DNA of 64,000 nt from Bacillota bacterium (GTDB lineage: Bacteria > Bacillota > Clostridia > Lachnospirales > Lachnospiraceae), in contig JAEZJV010000054.1 in NCBI GenBank assembly GCA_023415635.1, positions 1 through 64,000 on the forward strand. Reading direction: 5' to 3'. Of this stretch, positions 33,935 through 41,815 are shown piece after piece (the stretch's first letter is position 1; the number at the start of each line of letters is the position of its first letter). The notes below the pieces were generated by a model. The model made no database searches, was not told the DNA's origin, and worked only from the letters and a program-made list of their open reading frames with translations. Position numbers and translations under genes: made by a program.

Positions 33935-35260
33935 ATGAAGAATATATATCATCAATTAAAGTTATTAAAAGCCTTTCTATTATTATGGGGCTCTCAAAGC
34001 CTGTCCTTCCTCGGCAGCTCAATGACCGGTTATGCTCTGCTGATCTGGGTATATCAGCAGAATAACAGTGCACTGGGTGTGTCCTTATTAGCGGTTTGTT
34101 CCTATTTACCTTCTATTCTGCTCAGTTTTTTTGCAGGAACCTTTGCAGACAGACATGACAGAAAGAAAATCATGCTATACAGCGACAGTATTGCTGCTGT
34201 GGGGACCTTATCCATTCTTCTGCTTATATCCCTTGGACGGCTGGAGATTTGGCATATTTATCTCTTCAATATGCTGAACAGTATCATGGGGGCTTTCCAG
34301 GCACCCGCCAATACTGTAACCGTATCTGAACTGGTACCGGCTCAGTATTATCATAAAATCGGAGGCTTCCAATCAATTTCTGATTCTGCAGTAGGTATTC
34401 TGACTCCCGCACTGGCAACTATGCTGATGACCTTCTTTGGGATCAATGTCATACTGACAGTGGATATCGTTTCCTTTCTGATAGCCTTTATCAGTTTGCT
34501 GTTATTCGTTCGTCTACCAGCGAGACAGGATAAAGCTCTGAAGTCGAATACCGAAAGCACCTTCCTTCAGGACTGCAGGGCGGGCTTTCTATTTCTGAAG
34601 CATCATGCTGCGATCCTAAAGCTGATATTATATTTTACTATGATTAACCTGATTGCCTATATCGGAGGAGGAGGCATTACCACCACCGTCACTGCGATGA
34701 TTCTGTCAAGAATTCCGGATGGGAAGCTAATACTGGGCGCAGTATCCTCTGCAGTTAGCTTAGGAACATTGTTCGGTGGCATACTCGTAACCTTTATGAC
34801 CCCCCCCAGAAGGAGAGTTTTTGTCATCTTTTTCAGCTGTGGCCTGTCCTTCTTCATCTGTGATCTTGCCTTAGGTCTATCTCAGAGTCCAACGATCTGG
34901 ATTGCAGCAAATTTTATTGGAAATATCCCTCTTGCTTTCTTAAGTGCCAATCAATCAGCCATTCTAAGGAGTAATGTCCCGATTGAGATGCAGGGCCGGG
35001 TATTTTCCGCTAGATCCACCCTCCAGTTTTGTACTGTCCCCCTTGGCTACCTGTTCGGTGGACTTTTAGCAGACTATGTATTTGAGCCCTTGATGAGGAG
35101 CACAACCGGGTTAAAGCATTTTCTTACACACCTTGTCGGTGATGGGCCAGGCTCCGGTATCGCGGTCATGTTTATCCTAACAGGCCTCTCGGGTACAATT
35201 CTCTCCATCAGTGCTCTATATAACAGAACGTTAAAAACACTGGATAGGCGGGAGGAGTAG
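33935..35260 (+). CDS. MFS efflux transporter (MefA-like)
   Basis: A 441-aa major facilitator with 12 predicted helices, close in layout to the MefA/tetracycline-efflux-like drug:H+ antiporters. It has the loop 2-3 motif A variant GTFADRHDRKKIM (about 67-79) and GAFQAPANTVTVSELV near residue 120. The N-terminus is cytoplasmic. Substrates of relatives include macrolides; the real substrate is unknown. Expression looks attenuated: a 29-codon leader peptide and hairpins lie directly upstream, and the GGAG ribosome site, 9 nt before the ATG, is base-paired in the ground state. Confidence 0.88.
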   Translation: MKNIYHQLKLLKAFLLLWGSQSLSFLGSSMTGYALLIWVYQQNNSALGVSLLAVCSYLPSILLSFFAGTFADRHDRKKIMLYSDSIAAVGTLSILLLISLGRLEIWHIYLFNMLNSIMGAFQAPANTVTVSELVPAQYYHKIGGFQSISDSAVGILTPALATMLMTFFGINVILTVDIVSFLIAFISLLLFVRLPARQDKALKSNTESTFLQDCRAGFLFLKHHAAILKLILYFTMINLIAYIGGGGITTTVTAMILSRIPDGKLILGAVSSAVSLGTLFGGILVTFMTPPRRRVFVIFFSCGLSFFICDLALGLSQSPTIWIAANFIGNIPLAFLSANQSAILRSNVPIEMQGRVFSARSTLQFCTVPLGYLFGGLLADYVFEPLMRSTTGLKHFLTHLVGDGPGSGIAVMFILTGLSGTILSISALYNRTLKTLDRREE

Positions 35261-35277
35261 ACTCATCATATAATCAG

Positions 35278-35319
35278 AAAGAGGATAGGCAGCGATTGAT
35301 ATGCTCCTATCCTCTTTTT
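35278..35319. terminator. Terminator of the MFS gene, overlapping the PHP gene end
   Basis: AAAGAGGATAGG (35278-35289) pairs with CCTATCCTCTTT (35306-35317) and is followed by TT. It contains the stop codon of the convergent PHP gene. Confidence 0.88.
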
Positions 35320-36032
35320 CCTGTAACTAATGCTTTTATAACAGCTTCCCTGCTCTTATTTTCGCAGGAAAGATAATTTACCGGTTCATTCATTCTTCCT
35401 AGGTCATGTGCATCCGAATCGGTTATGATATTGCAGCCCCTCAGATACGGATTAAGCCGGGAAAGCTCCTCCAGCTTACTGATATCTGCCAGCTCAGCGG
35501 CTACAAAATCAGCGTCGGGTGAGATAAAACCGAGGTTGGACAACAGGCTGTTCGAATTCTTATCCAGATGTGCAGGAATATAAATTCCATTATATTCCTT
35601 CATCAATCTGCCAAGGTCATCAAAGGAAATATCCGTGGCATTAATGAGAAGATACGGCTCCGTACCGATGACCCGGTCCTCCTCATCGCAGATCTCCTGC
35701 TTGCCGAAAGCCTTCTCATCATTTGGTATCTTCATCAGCTTGTCAGAAACATATTCATTAAACCGGAGTGCATCCTCAAGCTCTGTGAACAGGCATAAGG
35801 CATGTACCTCCTCCATGGTGGTCAATTCCATTCCGGGGATAGCAATAATACCATATTGTTCCGCAAGCTTTAGCACAGCAGGACAGTTCTTGCAGGTATT
35901 ATGATCCGTAACCGCAATGATATCAAGCCCTTTGATTGCAGACATACCGACGATATTACCCGGTGTCATATCCTCATCACCGCAGGGAGATAGGCAGGAG
36001 TGGATATGCAAATCATAAGAAAGCTTAACCAT
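35307..36032 (-). CDS. PHP-domain phosphoesterase of the hydrogenase-regulation cluster
   Basis: A 241-aa PHP protein with the metal motifs DLHIHSCLSPCG (residues 7-18), VTDHNTC (about 41-47), PGMELTT (about 66-72), PAHLDK (about 153-158) and DSDAHD near 205, all intact. PHP enzymes cleave phosphoester bonds, for example in histidinol phosphate or nucleotides. It ends the minus-strand operon after a DRTGG gene, which it overlaps by 8 bases. The same set of genes surrounds sensory [FeFe] hydrogenases in many clostridia, so a nucleotide or phosphoprotein substrate in redox signalling is a reasonable guess. Confidence 0.85.
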   Translation of the reverse strand: MVKLSYDLHIHSCLSPCGDEDMTPGNIVGMSAIKGLDIIAVTDHNTCKNCPAVLKLAEQYGIIAIPGMELTTMEEVHALCLFTELEDALRFNEYVSDKLMKIPNDEKAFGKQEICDEEDRVIGTEPYLLINATDISFDDLGRLMKEYNGIYIPAHLDKNSNSLLSNLGFISPDADFVAAELADISKLEELSRLNPYLRGCNIITDSDAHDLGRMNEPVNYLSCENKSREAVIKALVTGKRG

Positions 36033-36360
36033 GGAGCTTCTGATATACGATCAGAGCGGCATCAAAGATTGGAAGGTCTGTCAGGAATACCGTAATCTCC
36101 TGTTCCCTCGCACGTGCCAACGCTGCATCATCAAGGTGACTTCCCTCAGCCAGTATGATACAGGAAGCATCTGCAAGAGTCGTCACTGCAAGAGTATTGA
36201 CATTCCCCATAACTGTAACCCACGCAGAATCTGCAGGCATTCTTCCCATTGCAATACTTAGGAGATCACAGCAAAACGGTCCCGATATCTCCCTATCCGT
36301 TTTACCGCCCTCGTTGAGTAATCGAAAGCATCCATCCTGAATTAAATCCTTAATCTTCAT
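36025..36360 (-). CDS. DRTGG-domain protein
   Basis: A 111-aa single DRTGG domain (also found between CBS domains and in phosphotransacetylase-like proteins), probably a ligand-binding module. Typical stretches are AWVTVMGNVNTLAVTTLADASCIILAEG in parts and a closing strand ITVFLTDLPIFDAALIVYQKL. The start is ATG 36360, with GGAAGG upstream. The open frame reaches back to 36594, but that part is the hydrogenase gene read in another frame. Second of two DRTGG genes in the operon; it overlaps the PHP gene. Confidence 0.82.
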   Translation of the reverse strand: MKIKDLIQDGCFRLLNEGGKTDREISGPFCCDLLSIAMGRMPADSAWVTVMGNVNTLAVTTLADASCIILAEGSHLDDAALARAREQEITVFLTDLPIFDAALIVYQKLHG

Positions 36361-36385
36361 CTGTATCTTCCTTCCGTATAGAATA

Positions 36386-37669
36386 TTACTTTTTAATATC
36401 CAGCCTTGATAATTCACTGGAAAGCTTATGGATATAATCCCTGAGAATATGGATGCAATCCTGCTCGTTCGCCACACCGCGTACAATATCTTCAGCCAGG
36501 GCCTTACAGGTCGGTGCACCACAGGAGCCGCAGTCCAGCTTCGGGAATTTCTCACAGAGCTCTTCCACTCTAGCCATATTGGTAATGCTTTCATTCATAT
36601 CCCTACCAAGCTTAAATACCGGTTCGTATTTTACATTATCCGTCCAAAGATTATCTACATGTACGCTGCTGACGAGATGGGAGCAGGCAATAGGTAAATA
36701 TTTTCTGAGTCTTTGCAGCTTTACCTTTGCCAGATAAGGATTCTCCACCGTCAATACTCCACCCACACAGCCACCGGCACAAGCGTTCAATTCTATGAAT
36801 TCCAATTGATCGAATTTCTGATCCTCCAGATCCTCAAGTACTCTGATTACATTTTCAATTCCGTCTGCCGCCAGATAGTTCTCTGAGAGCAGGCTTCCTG
36901 CTTCCCCGCCGGTGCTTCCCCAGCTTATTCCGATTCTTCCCGAGATACTAAGCTCCTCCACAGCATCAATACTCTGCTTCATCAGCGGCAGAAGAATTGG
37001 ATAGATTTCTTTTATTGCAAGTACACCGTCGATTTCGCTATGGCTGATGCCGATCGGCGATTTCACGGCCGTCACCTTCGCTGGGCAGGGGGAGATAAAG
37101 ATAATTCCTATCTTCTCTCTCGGAAGCCCGGTCTTCTCCATCGCTTTATCCTTTGCGGTGGAGGCTGCAAGATCTACCGGTGCACAGATAGGGAGCAGAT
37201 GCTCGATTAAATTCGGAAAACGTACCTGAATTAAGCGAACCACAGAGGGACAGGCTGTACTGATAATCGGCCATTTTTCTTTGTGCTCGCCAACGTATTT
37301 TCTTGACATCTCGGAAACCAGCTCCGCTGCTCCGCTTACCTCATAGACATCGTCAAAGCCCATCTTCTTTAAGGCAGTCAGAACAATGTTTATGTCCTCC
37401 AGATGGTTAAACTGCCCATAAAGGGAAGGTGCCGGTAGTGCTACTGTATATTCAAACTGCTTCATAATTTCGGGAGAATCATATGTAGCCACTTTCGCGT
37501 GGTGAGGACAGATACGGATACACTCTCCACAATCAATACAGAACTCCTTCGTAATTACGGCTTTCTCGTTTCTTACCCGGATGGCTTGTGTAGGACAGCG
37601 TTTAATACAGTTGATGCATCCCATACATAAGTCTTCCTTCAAACGTACCGAAGTAAAAAATTTACCCAT
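36386..37669 (-). CDS. Sensory-type [FeFe] hydrogenase with PAS-free C-terminal Fe-S domain
   Basis: A 427-aa protein. It has two N-terminal 4Fe-4S ferredoxin motifs (CMGCINCIKRCP, CIDCGECIRICP), then a hydrogenase H-domain, then a C-terminal cluster motif CGSCGAPTCKALAEDIV. The H-cluster motifs are altered: L1 is TACPSV rather than TSCCPGW, L2 is SPCPAK, and L3 is NACAGGCVGG without the usual Met-Glu. The four cluster cysteines remain. This fits group C/D hydrogenases thought to sense H2 or redox state rather than turn over quickly. It is flanked by DRTGG, RsbW-like and PHP genes, the usual company. GGGAGG precedes the ATG. Confidence 0.87.
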   Translation of the reverse strand: MGKFFTSVRLKEDLCMGCINCIKRCPTQAIRVRNEKAVITKEFCIDCGECIRICPHHAKVATYDSPEIMKQFEYTVALPAPSLYGQFNHLEDINIVLTALKKMGFDDVYEVSGAAELVSEMSRKYVGEHKEKWPIISTACPSVVRLIQVRFPNLIEHLLPICAPVDLAASTAKDKAMEKTGLPREKIGIIFISPCPAKVTAVKSPIGISHSEIDGVLAIKEIYPILLPLMKQSIDAVEELSISGRIGISWGSTGGEAGSLLSENYLAADGIENVIRVLEDLEDQKFDQLEFIELNACAGGCVGGVLTVENPYLAKVKLQRLRKYLPIACSHLVSSVHVDNLWTDNVKYEPVFKLGRDMNESITNMARVEELCEKFPKLDCGSCGAPTCKALAEDIVRGVANEQDCIHILRDYIHKLSSELSRLDIKK

Positions 37670-37753
37670 CGTAAGCCTCCCTTAAACTGTCTCCATAAAT
37701 TAGCATTTGGTTGCAATTGTTTCTTGAGTTTATCAAAAAGTTAACAATCTTGT

Positions 37754-38179
37754 CTATGCCATCTTTATCTTTATCGTCACTGTGGTCCCTATCCCAATCT
37801 TACTTTCAATCTCCAGCTCATCGCTGTACTTCTTCATATTCGGCAGACCCATACCAGCACCGAAGCCAAGATTGCGGATATTATCAGGCGCTGTAGAGTA
37901 ACCGGCCTGCATTGCTAGCTCTATATTATCAATCCCCGGTCCATGATCCTTGAGTATCATTACAATTTCCTCCGGAGATATCGTCACTTCTATCCATCCT
38001 CCGGAAGCATGGATTACCATGTTAATCTCCCCTTCATACATGGCGATGGATACTTTGCGGACGATTTCAGGGTCTACCCCCATCTTCTTCAAGCTGCTCT
38101 TCAAACTGCTGGAAGCTTCTCCTGCCCTTGTAAAATCGTTGGCGGGGACCTCGAAGGACATCTTTATCTCATTGTTCAT
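37754..38179 (-). CDS. RsbW-like ATP-binding protein of the hydrogenase-sensor operon
   Basis: A 141-aa HATPase of the anti-sigma kinase family, with N-box VSIAMYEGEINMVIHA, G1 box LKDHGPGIDNIE and G2 box GFGAGMGLPNMKKYSD, all intact. It overlaps the upstream DRTGG gene by 4 bases (ATGA). In clostridia this protein, DRTGG proteins and a sensory hydrogenase recur together. A kinase acting on a partner protein in response to hydrogen or redox state is the likely role, with no target visible in the window. Confidence 0.85.
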   Translation of the reverse strand: MNNEIKMSFEVPANDFTRAGEASSSLKSSLKKMGVDPEIVRKVSIAMYEGEINMVIHASGGWIEVTISPEEIVMILKDHGPGIDNIELAMQAGYSTAPDNIRNLGFGAGMGLPNMKKYSDELEIESKIGIGTTVTIKIKMA

Positions 38180-38529
38180 TTATAATCCGGACCTCCCCGT
38201 AAGCCTTTCTCATAAAGCATACCACAAGATGCAAACATCCTGTGTCCTGTTGAGAGTATAGCAATCCCTTTTTCTCTAGCCATCTCGATCATGGCTTCAT
38301 CGGGCATTTTTCCTCTGACAAAAACAATACATACAATATCCATCATCTCACAGGTTCGGATTACCTGAAGATTGCAGAGACCCGTGAGTAATACCGACTG
38401 GTCCTTCATAAATGCCAATACATCACTCATCATATCCGAGCCGCAGGCAGTATGTACCTCGTGATCCTTCCATTCCTCACCAACGATATACTTCGCACCC
38501 AATATTTCTCTAATATCTTCAATAGTCAT
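38176..38529 (-). CDS. DRTGG-domain protein
   Basis: A 117-aa single DRTGG domain, start MTIEDIREILGAKYIVGEEW. The core has SVLLTGLCNLQVIRTCEMMDIVCIVFVRG (in parts), and the end ILSTGHRMFASCGMLYEKGL matches its paralogue at 36.0 kb only loosely. First of the hydrogenase-sensor genes proper. GGAGG lies 7 nt before the ATG. It probably binds a small ligand and passes the signal to the adjacent RsbW-like ATPase. Confidence 0.82.
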   Translation of the reverse strand: MTIEDIREILGAKYIVGEEWKDHEVHTACGSDMMSDVLAFMKDQSVLLTGLCNLQVIRTCEMMDIVCIVFVRGKMPDEAMIEMAREKGIAILSTGHRMFASCGMLYEKGLRGGPDYK

Positions 38530-38571
38530 TCTATACCTCCGTATTAATATTTTGCTTTCAATTATATTAAA

Positions 38572-39873
38572 TTACCCATTCATATTACCGTTTAGCACTT
38601 CGAAGGAGCTGGTAGGAATCTTCTTCGCCAGAACCAATGCAGCATTGGCATTTGCCATTATGCTCTCATATTCCTGTTTTCCTCTCAATATCGTCATTCC
38701 GATGCTTACCACGATACCATTTTTAGTATGAGCATAGGAATACTGATCTTCAAGCTCTGTACAGAGCGTCTCCGCTTTATGAAACGCCATCTTCTCAGTC
38801 GGTATATCCTTGATATAGATCGCAAATTCACTCAAGCCAATTCTGCCGATCACATCTGATGTACGGAAATTATCCTTTAATGTCGCCGCAATCGAGGTCA
38901 ATATGTCTTCTCTCTGGATTGCTTTTCTTATTTCGTTAATGCCTTTATAGTTTCTGATATCAACCAACAGCAATGCCGAGAGTGAAGACTGATTCTGATT
39001 GCTGAGGGCTTCTTTTATCATGATTTCTGTGGATTCCTTTGAAAATACATTAGTAAAAGCATCAAGGACAGGAACATATTCCGTTTCTGTAGTTTCATTC
39101 ACCACAGAATTCATAAGTGACAATTTACCCACCAGCTTGCTAGGGGTCTTGTTTTCTCCAAAAATGATAGATACATAGCAGGTATACCAGCAGGGATTTC
39201 CATCCTTGGGAAGCATCCTAAGCTCAAATCTTGCCAGCTTTCTTCCACTCATCATGCTGTTAAAGATCTTAATGACCGCGGGTAATTCATCAGAATGTAT
39301 CACCTTGGTCTTCTCCAGTTTTTTACGAAATCCGGAAATCACTGCATCCTTTCCGAATACTTCCCTAAAGATCTCAGAAAAGCTTAAGGTATCCGATGCA
39401 ATATCATATTCATAATATAAATCCTTAGATAGATCGGCTATGACTCTATTATATTCCACAGCCTGTTCCAGCTTTTTATATTGCAGCATGATATCAGTGA
39501 TATCCGATGCCACACATGCAAAAACCGGTACTGCCTTTGTCCCATTCTGATGGATCTCCTGCATTCTTTTACCGGATAGCATAATCCATTTGAAGCTTCC
39601 GTCCTGCTGCAGGATACGAAAGTTAAAGCTGATCATATTATCCTTTCTGTTTTTCTGAGAGGTAATCTGCTGAGTAACATAGATTACATCAGCGGAATAT
39701 ATCAGACGAAGCAGCATGAGAGGGGTTTTATTATCAGTTACGGTTCTTACTGTCGAATAAAAAGTATCAGTTGCATATAAGATTGTTAGCGCATCATCCA
39801 TTGCTAGCTTCGCAACACCCCCCGGTGCTGATTGCAGCATTTCTTCTATCAGGTATCTCTTCATTTCATCCAT
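38572..39873 (-). CDS. PAS protein with a degenerate GGDEF domain
   Basis: A 433-aa cytoplasmic protein: a PAS region (about 15-140, with the PAC-like end FACVASDITDIMLQYKKLEQ), a second PAS-like domain (about 150-270), and a C-terminal GGDEF domain (about 290-433). In the last, the signature GGDEF reads GLSEF (in RIGLSEFAIYIKD), so it is very unlikely to make cyclic di-GMP and may bind a nucleotide instead. The start is ATG 39873, with AGGAAGG 7 nt upstream; an ATG 19 codons earlier has no usable spacing. It lies 42 bases before the DRTGG gene and may be the head of that operon. Confidence 0.78.
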   Translation of the reverse strand: MDEMKRYLIEEMLQSAPGGVAKLAMDDALTILYATDTFYSTVRTVTDNKTPLMLLRLIYSADVIYVTQQITSQKNRKDNMISFNFRILQQDGSFKWIMLSGKRMQEIHQNGTKAVPVFACVASDITDIMLQYKKLEQAVEYNRVIADLSKDLYYEYDIASDTLSFSEIFREVFGKDAVISGFRKKLEKTKVIHSDELPAVIKIFNSMMSGRKLARFELRMLPKDGNPCWYTCYVSIIFGENKTPSKLVGKLSLMNSVVNETTETEYVPVLDAFTNVFSKESTEIMIKEALSNQNQSSLSALLLVDIRNYKGINEIRKAIQREDILTSIAATLKDNFRTSDVIGRIGLSEFAIYIKDIPTEKMAFHKAETLCTELEDQYSYAHTKNGIVVSIGMTILRGKQEYESIMANANAALVLAKKIPTSSFEVLNGNMNG

Positions 39874-40110
39874 CGTTTTGCCTTCCTCTTTTATCCACTT
39901 ACCTTCATCAATACTACTTATCGAGCCCATCCCTTAACTAATATCGATTAGCGATTTACAACCATTATAATACAAATTTCGCGTAAATACAACGTGTGAT
40001 TGAGTGCCGTTTCATTAGAATATTTTATTAAAAATATTAGGATTATCCAGTTATACATGTTGCATAGATGGATTTCTATATTTATCCAGATTGTTTGTTA
40101 ATATTTTTTG

Positions 40111-40161
40111 TAGATTTTTTAACAGTCTTATGTTATAATGTGACTGTTTGTGGCGACACAA
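40111..40161 (+). promoter_or_regulatory. hnd operon promoter with TTGTG-N4-CACAA palindrome
   Basis: An extended -10, TGTTATAAT (40131-40139), has only a weak -35 (TAGATT, 40111-40116). Just downstream, covering the expected start, is TTGTG-GCGA-CACAA (40148-40161), a perfect 5+5 inverted repeat with the 4-base spacing of CRP/FNR-type sites. It sits where a repressor would block. The rest of the 310-bp divergent region 39874-40184 is AT-rich without other clear sites. Confidence 0.6.
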
Positions 40162-40184
40162 TATATATTTAAGGAGGTTTAAAA

Positions 40185-40679
40185 ATGGGATCGCAGATTA
40201 ACACAGTACCCTTTGCAGGAACGAAAGAGCAGGAAGACGCGCTTTTGAAAGTCATTGCTGATCATAAAGACGAAAAAGGCGCTTTAATGCCCATTTTGCA
40301 AAAGGCACAAGATATTTATGGTTATCTTCCTATCGAAGTTCAGACCATTATTTCTAATGAGATGAATGTACCGCTTGAAAAAGTCTACGGCATCGTAACA
40401 TTCTATTCTCAGTTTTCACTCAGTCCGAAGGGTAAATACAATATTTCAGTATGTCTCGGAACCGCATGTTATGTTAAGGGCTCCGGAGATCTCTTCAACA
40501 AGCTACAGGAAATTCTCGGTATAGAGGATGGCGGATGCACAGAAGATGGAAAGTTTTCTTTAGAGTCCTGCCGCTGTATCGGCGCATGCGGCCTTGCACC
40601 TGTATTGACCGTCAATGAGGATGTATATGGCAAATTATCTCTTGATGATCTTCAAGGTATTTTGGCTAAATACGAATAA
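40185..40679 (+). CDS. hndA: Hydrogenase subunit A, NuoE-like thioredoxin-fold [2Fe-2S] protein
   Basis: A 164-aa subunit homologous to NuoE/HydC. A helical N-terminal half is followed by a thioredoxin-like [2Fe-2S] domain with cysteines in CLGTAC and CRCIGAC (spacing C-x4-C and C-x3-C for the ligands). It passes electrons between the NAD(P)H module and the hydrogenase. AAGGAGG precedes the ATG. It is the first gene of the hnd operon, whose promoter carries a palindrome at the start site. Confidence 0.93.
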   Translation: MGSQINTVPFAGTKEQEDALLKVIADHKDEKGALMPILQKAQDIYGYLPIEVQTIISNEMNVPLEKVYGIVTFYSQFSLSPKGKYNISVCLGTACYVKGSGDLFNKLQEILGIEDGGCTEDGKFSLESCRCIGACGLAPVLTVNEDVYGKLSLDDLQGILAKYE

Positions 40680-40681
40680 TT

Positions 40682-41239
40682 ATGATGACTGAAATCTCTC
40701 TTAATGTATTGGATATCGCAAATAATTCGATCAGAGCGAACGCTAGTCTGATTGAAATAAAAATACAGATAAAAAGAGACCTAGATACAATTATGATTAC
40801 AATAGCCGATAATGGCTGTGGAATGACCGAAGAGCAAATCAAACAGGTCGAGGATCCCTTCTTCACCACCAGGACTACCCGTAAGGTAGGTCTGGGTGTC
40901 CCGTTTTTTAAGATGGCTGCTCTAAGCACGGGAGGAAGCTTCCGGATAGACTCTGTTCCCGGCACAGGTACCACAGTAGTGGCAGTGTTTGGATTGTCAC
41001 ACATTGACCGCATGCCCCTCGGCGATATGAACAGTACTATGCTGACATTAATTACTTTGAATACTCAGATTGATTTCCTTTATACATATGCATTTGATCA
41101 TAAGGAGTTTACACTGGATACCAGAGAGTTTCGCCATATCCTGAATGACATCCCGTTAAATTCCCCAGAGGTCTCGGCATACATCAAAGAGTATCTGACT
41201 GAAAATCAATACGAGACAGATGGCGGATATCTTGTATGA
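40682..41239 (+). CDS. GHKL ATPase in the hydrogenase operon
   Basis: A 185-aa histidine-kinase-like ATPase without a phosphoacceptor domain. It has the N-box DIANNSIRANAS, G1 IADNGCGM, the F-box DPFFTTRTTRKVGLGVPFF and G2 GTGTTVVAVF, then an uncharacterised ~75-aa C-terminal part. Proteins like this sit between hndA and hndB in many clostridial operons. Their role is unknown; a redox-regulated kinase or assembly ATPase are guesses. It starts 2 bases after the hndA stop (two tandem ATGs). Confidence 0.82.
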   Translation: MMTEISLNVLDIANNSIRANASLIEIKIQIKRDLDTIMITIADNGCGMTEEQIKQVEDPFFTTRTTRKVGLGVPFFKMAALSTGGSFRIDSVPGTGTTVVAVFGLSHIDRMPLGDMNSTMLTLITLNTQIDFLYTYAFDHKEFTLDTREFRHILNDIPLNSPEVSAYIKEYLTENQYETDGGYLV

Positions 41240-41266
41240 TTTAGCTTTCATGAAATGAAAAGATAA

Positions 41267-41419
41267 GGGAGGCTAAATCCTCCTGCCAAGGTAGTCTCAA
41301 GGTGTAAGTTTATTATGGGAGAATAAATTCTCCTGGTAAGATAGTCAATATGTAAGTTTATTAAGGGAGGTTAAAACCTCCTGGTAAGGTTGTTACAATA
41401 TGTAAGTTTATTAAGGAGG
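41267..41419 (+). repeat. Three tandem ~49-bp repeats with covarying hairpins
   Basis: Units at 41267-41316, 41317-41364 and 41365-41414 (50, 48 and 50 bp). Each begins with an 18-nt hairpin with a TAAA loop (stems GGAGGC/TCCTCC, GGAGAA/TTCTCC, GGAGGT/ACCTCC) and ends with TGTAAGTTTATTAA. The stem bases change in matched pairs between units, which argues for an RNA fold. The GGGAGG in each stem looks like a ribosome site held in the hairpin. The array ends in the true hndB site GGAGG (41415-41419). Confidence 0.85.
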
Positions 41420-41426
41420 ATATAGC

Positions 41427-41798
41427 ATGAAATCTCTAGAAGAGCTTAAGGCAATCAGAGAAAAGATGCAGGGCCAGATCGGACTTCGCAACGAATCAAG
41501 TGATCAAACACGTGTTGTTGTAGGTATGGCTACCTGCGGTATCGCAAGCGGTGCAAGACCTGTTCTTACCGCACTGGCTGATGCAGTACAGTCCAAGGGC
41601 CTCACTAACGTAGCGGTTACACAAACCGGTTGTATCGGCTTATGCCAATACGAGCCAATTGTTGAGGTGTTTGAACCTGGTAAAGATAAAATAACCTATA
41701 TAAAGATGACTCCCGAGAAAGCACTCGAGGTTGTTGATCATCATTTAATTCATGGTGAAATTATTAAAAAATATACGATTGCCGAAGTACTCGGCTAA
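41427..41798 (+). CDS. hndB: Hydrogenase subunit B, thioredoxin-like [2Fe-2S] ferredoxin
   Basis: A 123-aa small ferredoxin-like subunit with cysteines in MATCGIASGA (about residue 33) and QTGCIGLCQYEP (about 72-76), giving the C-x(n)-C and C-x3-C set of thioredoxin-fold [2Fe-2S] proteins. It probably shuttles electrons to the NuoF-like subunit. GGAGG lies 7 nt before the ATG and forms the end of the tandem-repeat array. hndC follows after 17 bases. Confidence 0.92.
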   Translation: MKSLEELKAIREKMQGQIGLRNESSDQTRVVVGMATCGIASGARPVLTALADAVQSKGLTNVAVTQTGCIGLCQYEPIVEVFEPGKDKITYIKMTPEKALEVVDHHLIHGEIIKKYTIAEVLG

Positions 41799-41815
41799 TC
41801 TGAAGGAGGAACATT

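Noticed and set aside
36361..36594. N-terminal 78-codon extension of the DRTGG gene at 36.0 kb
   Set aside because: This part is the sensory hydrogenase gene read in another frame; the real start at 36360 has its own ribosome site and the family N-terminus.
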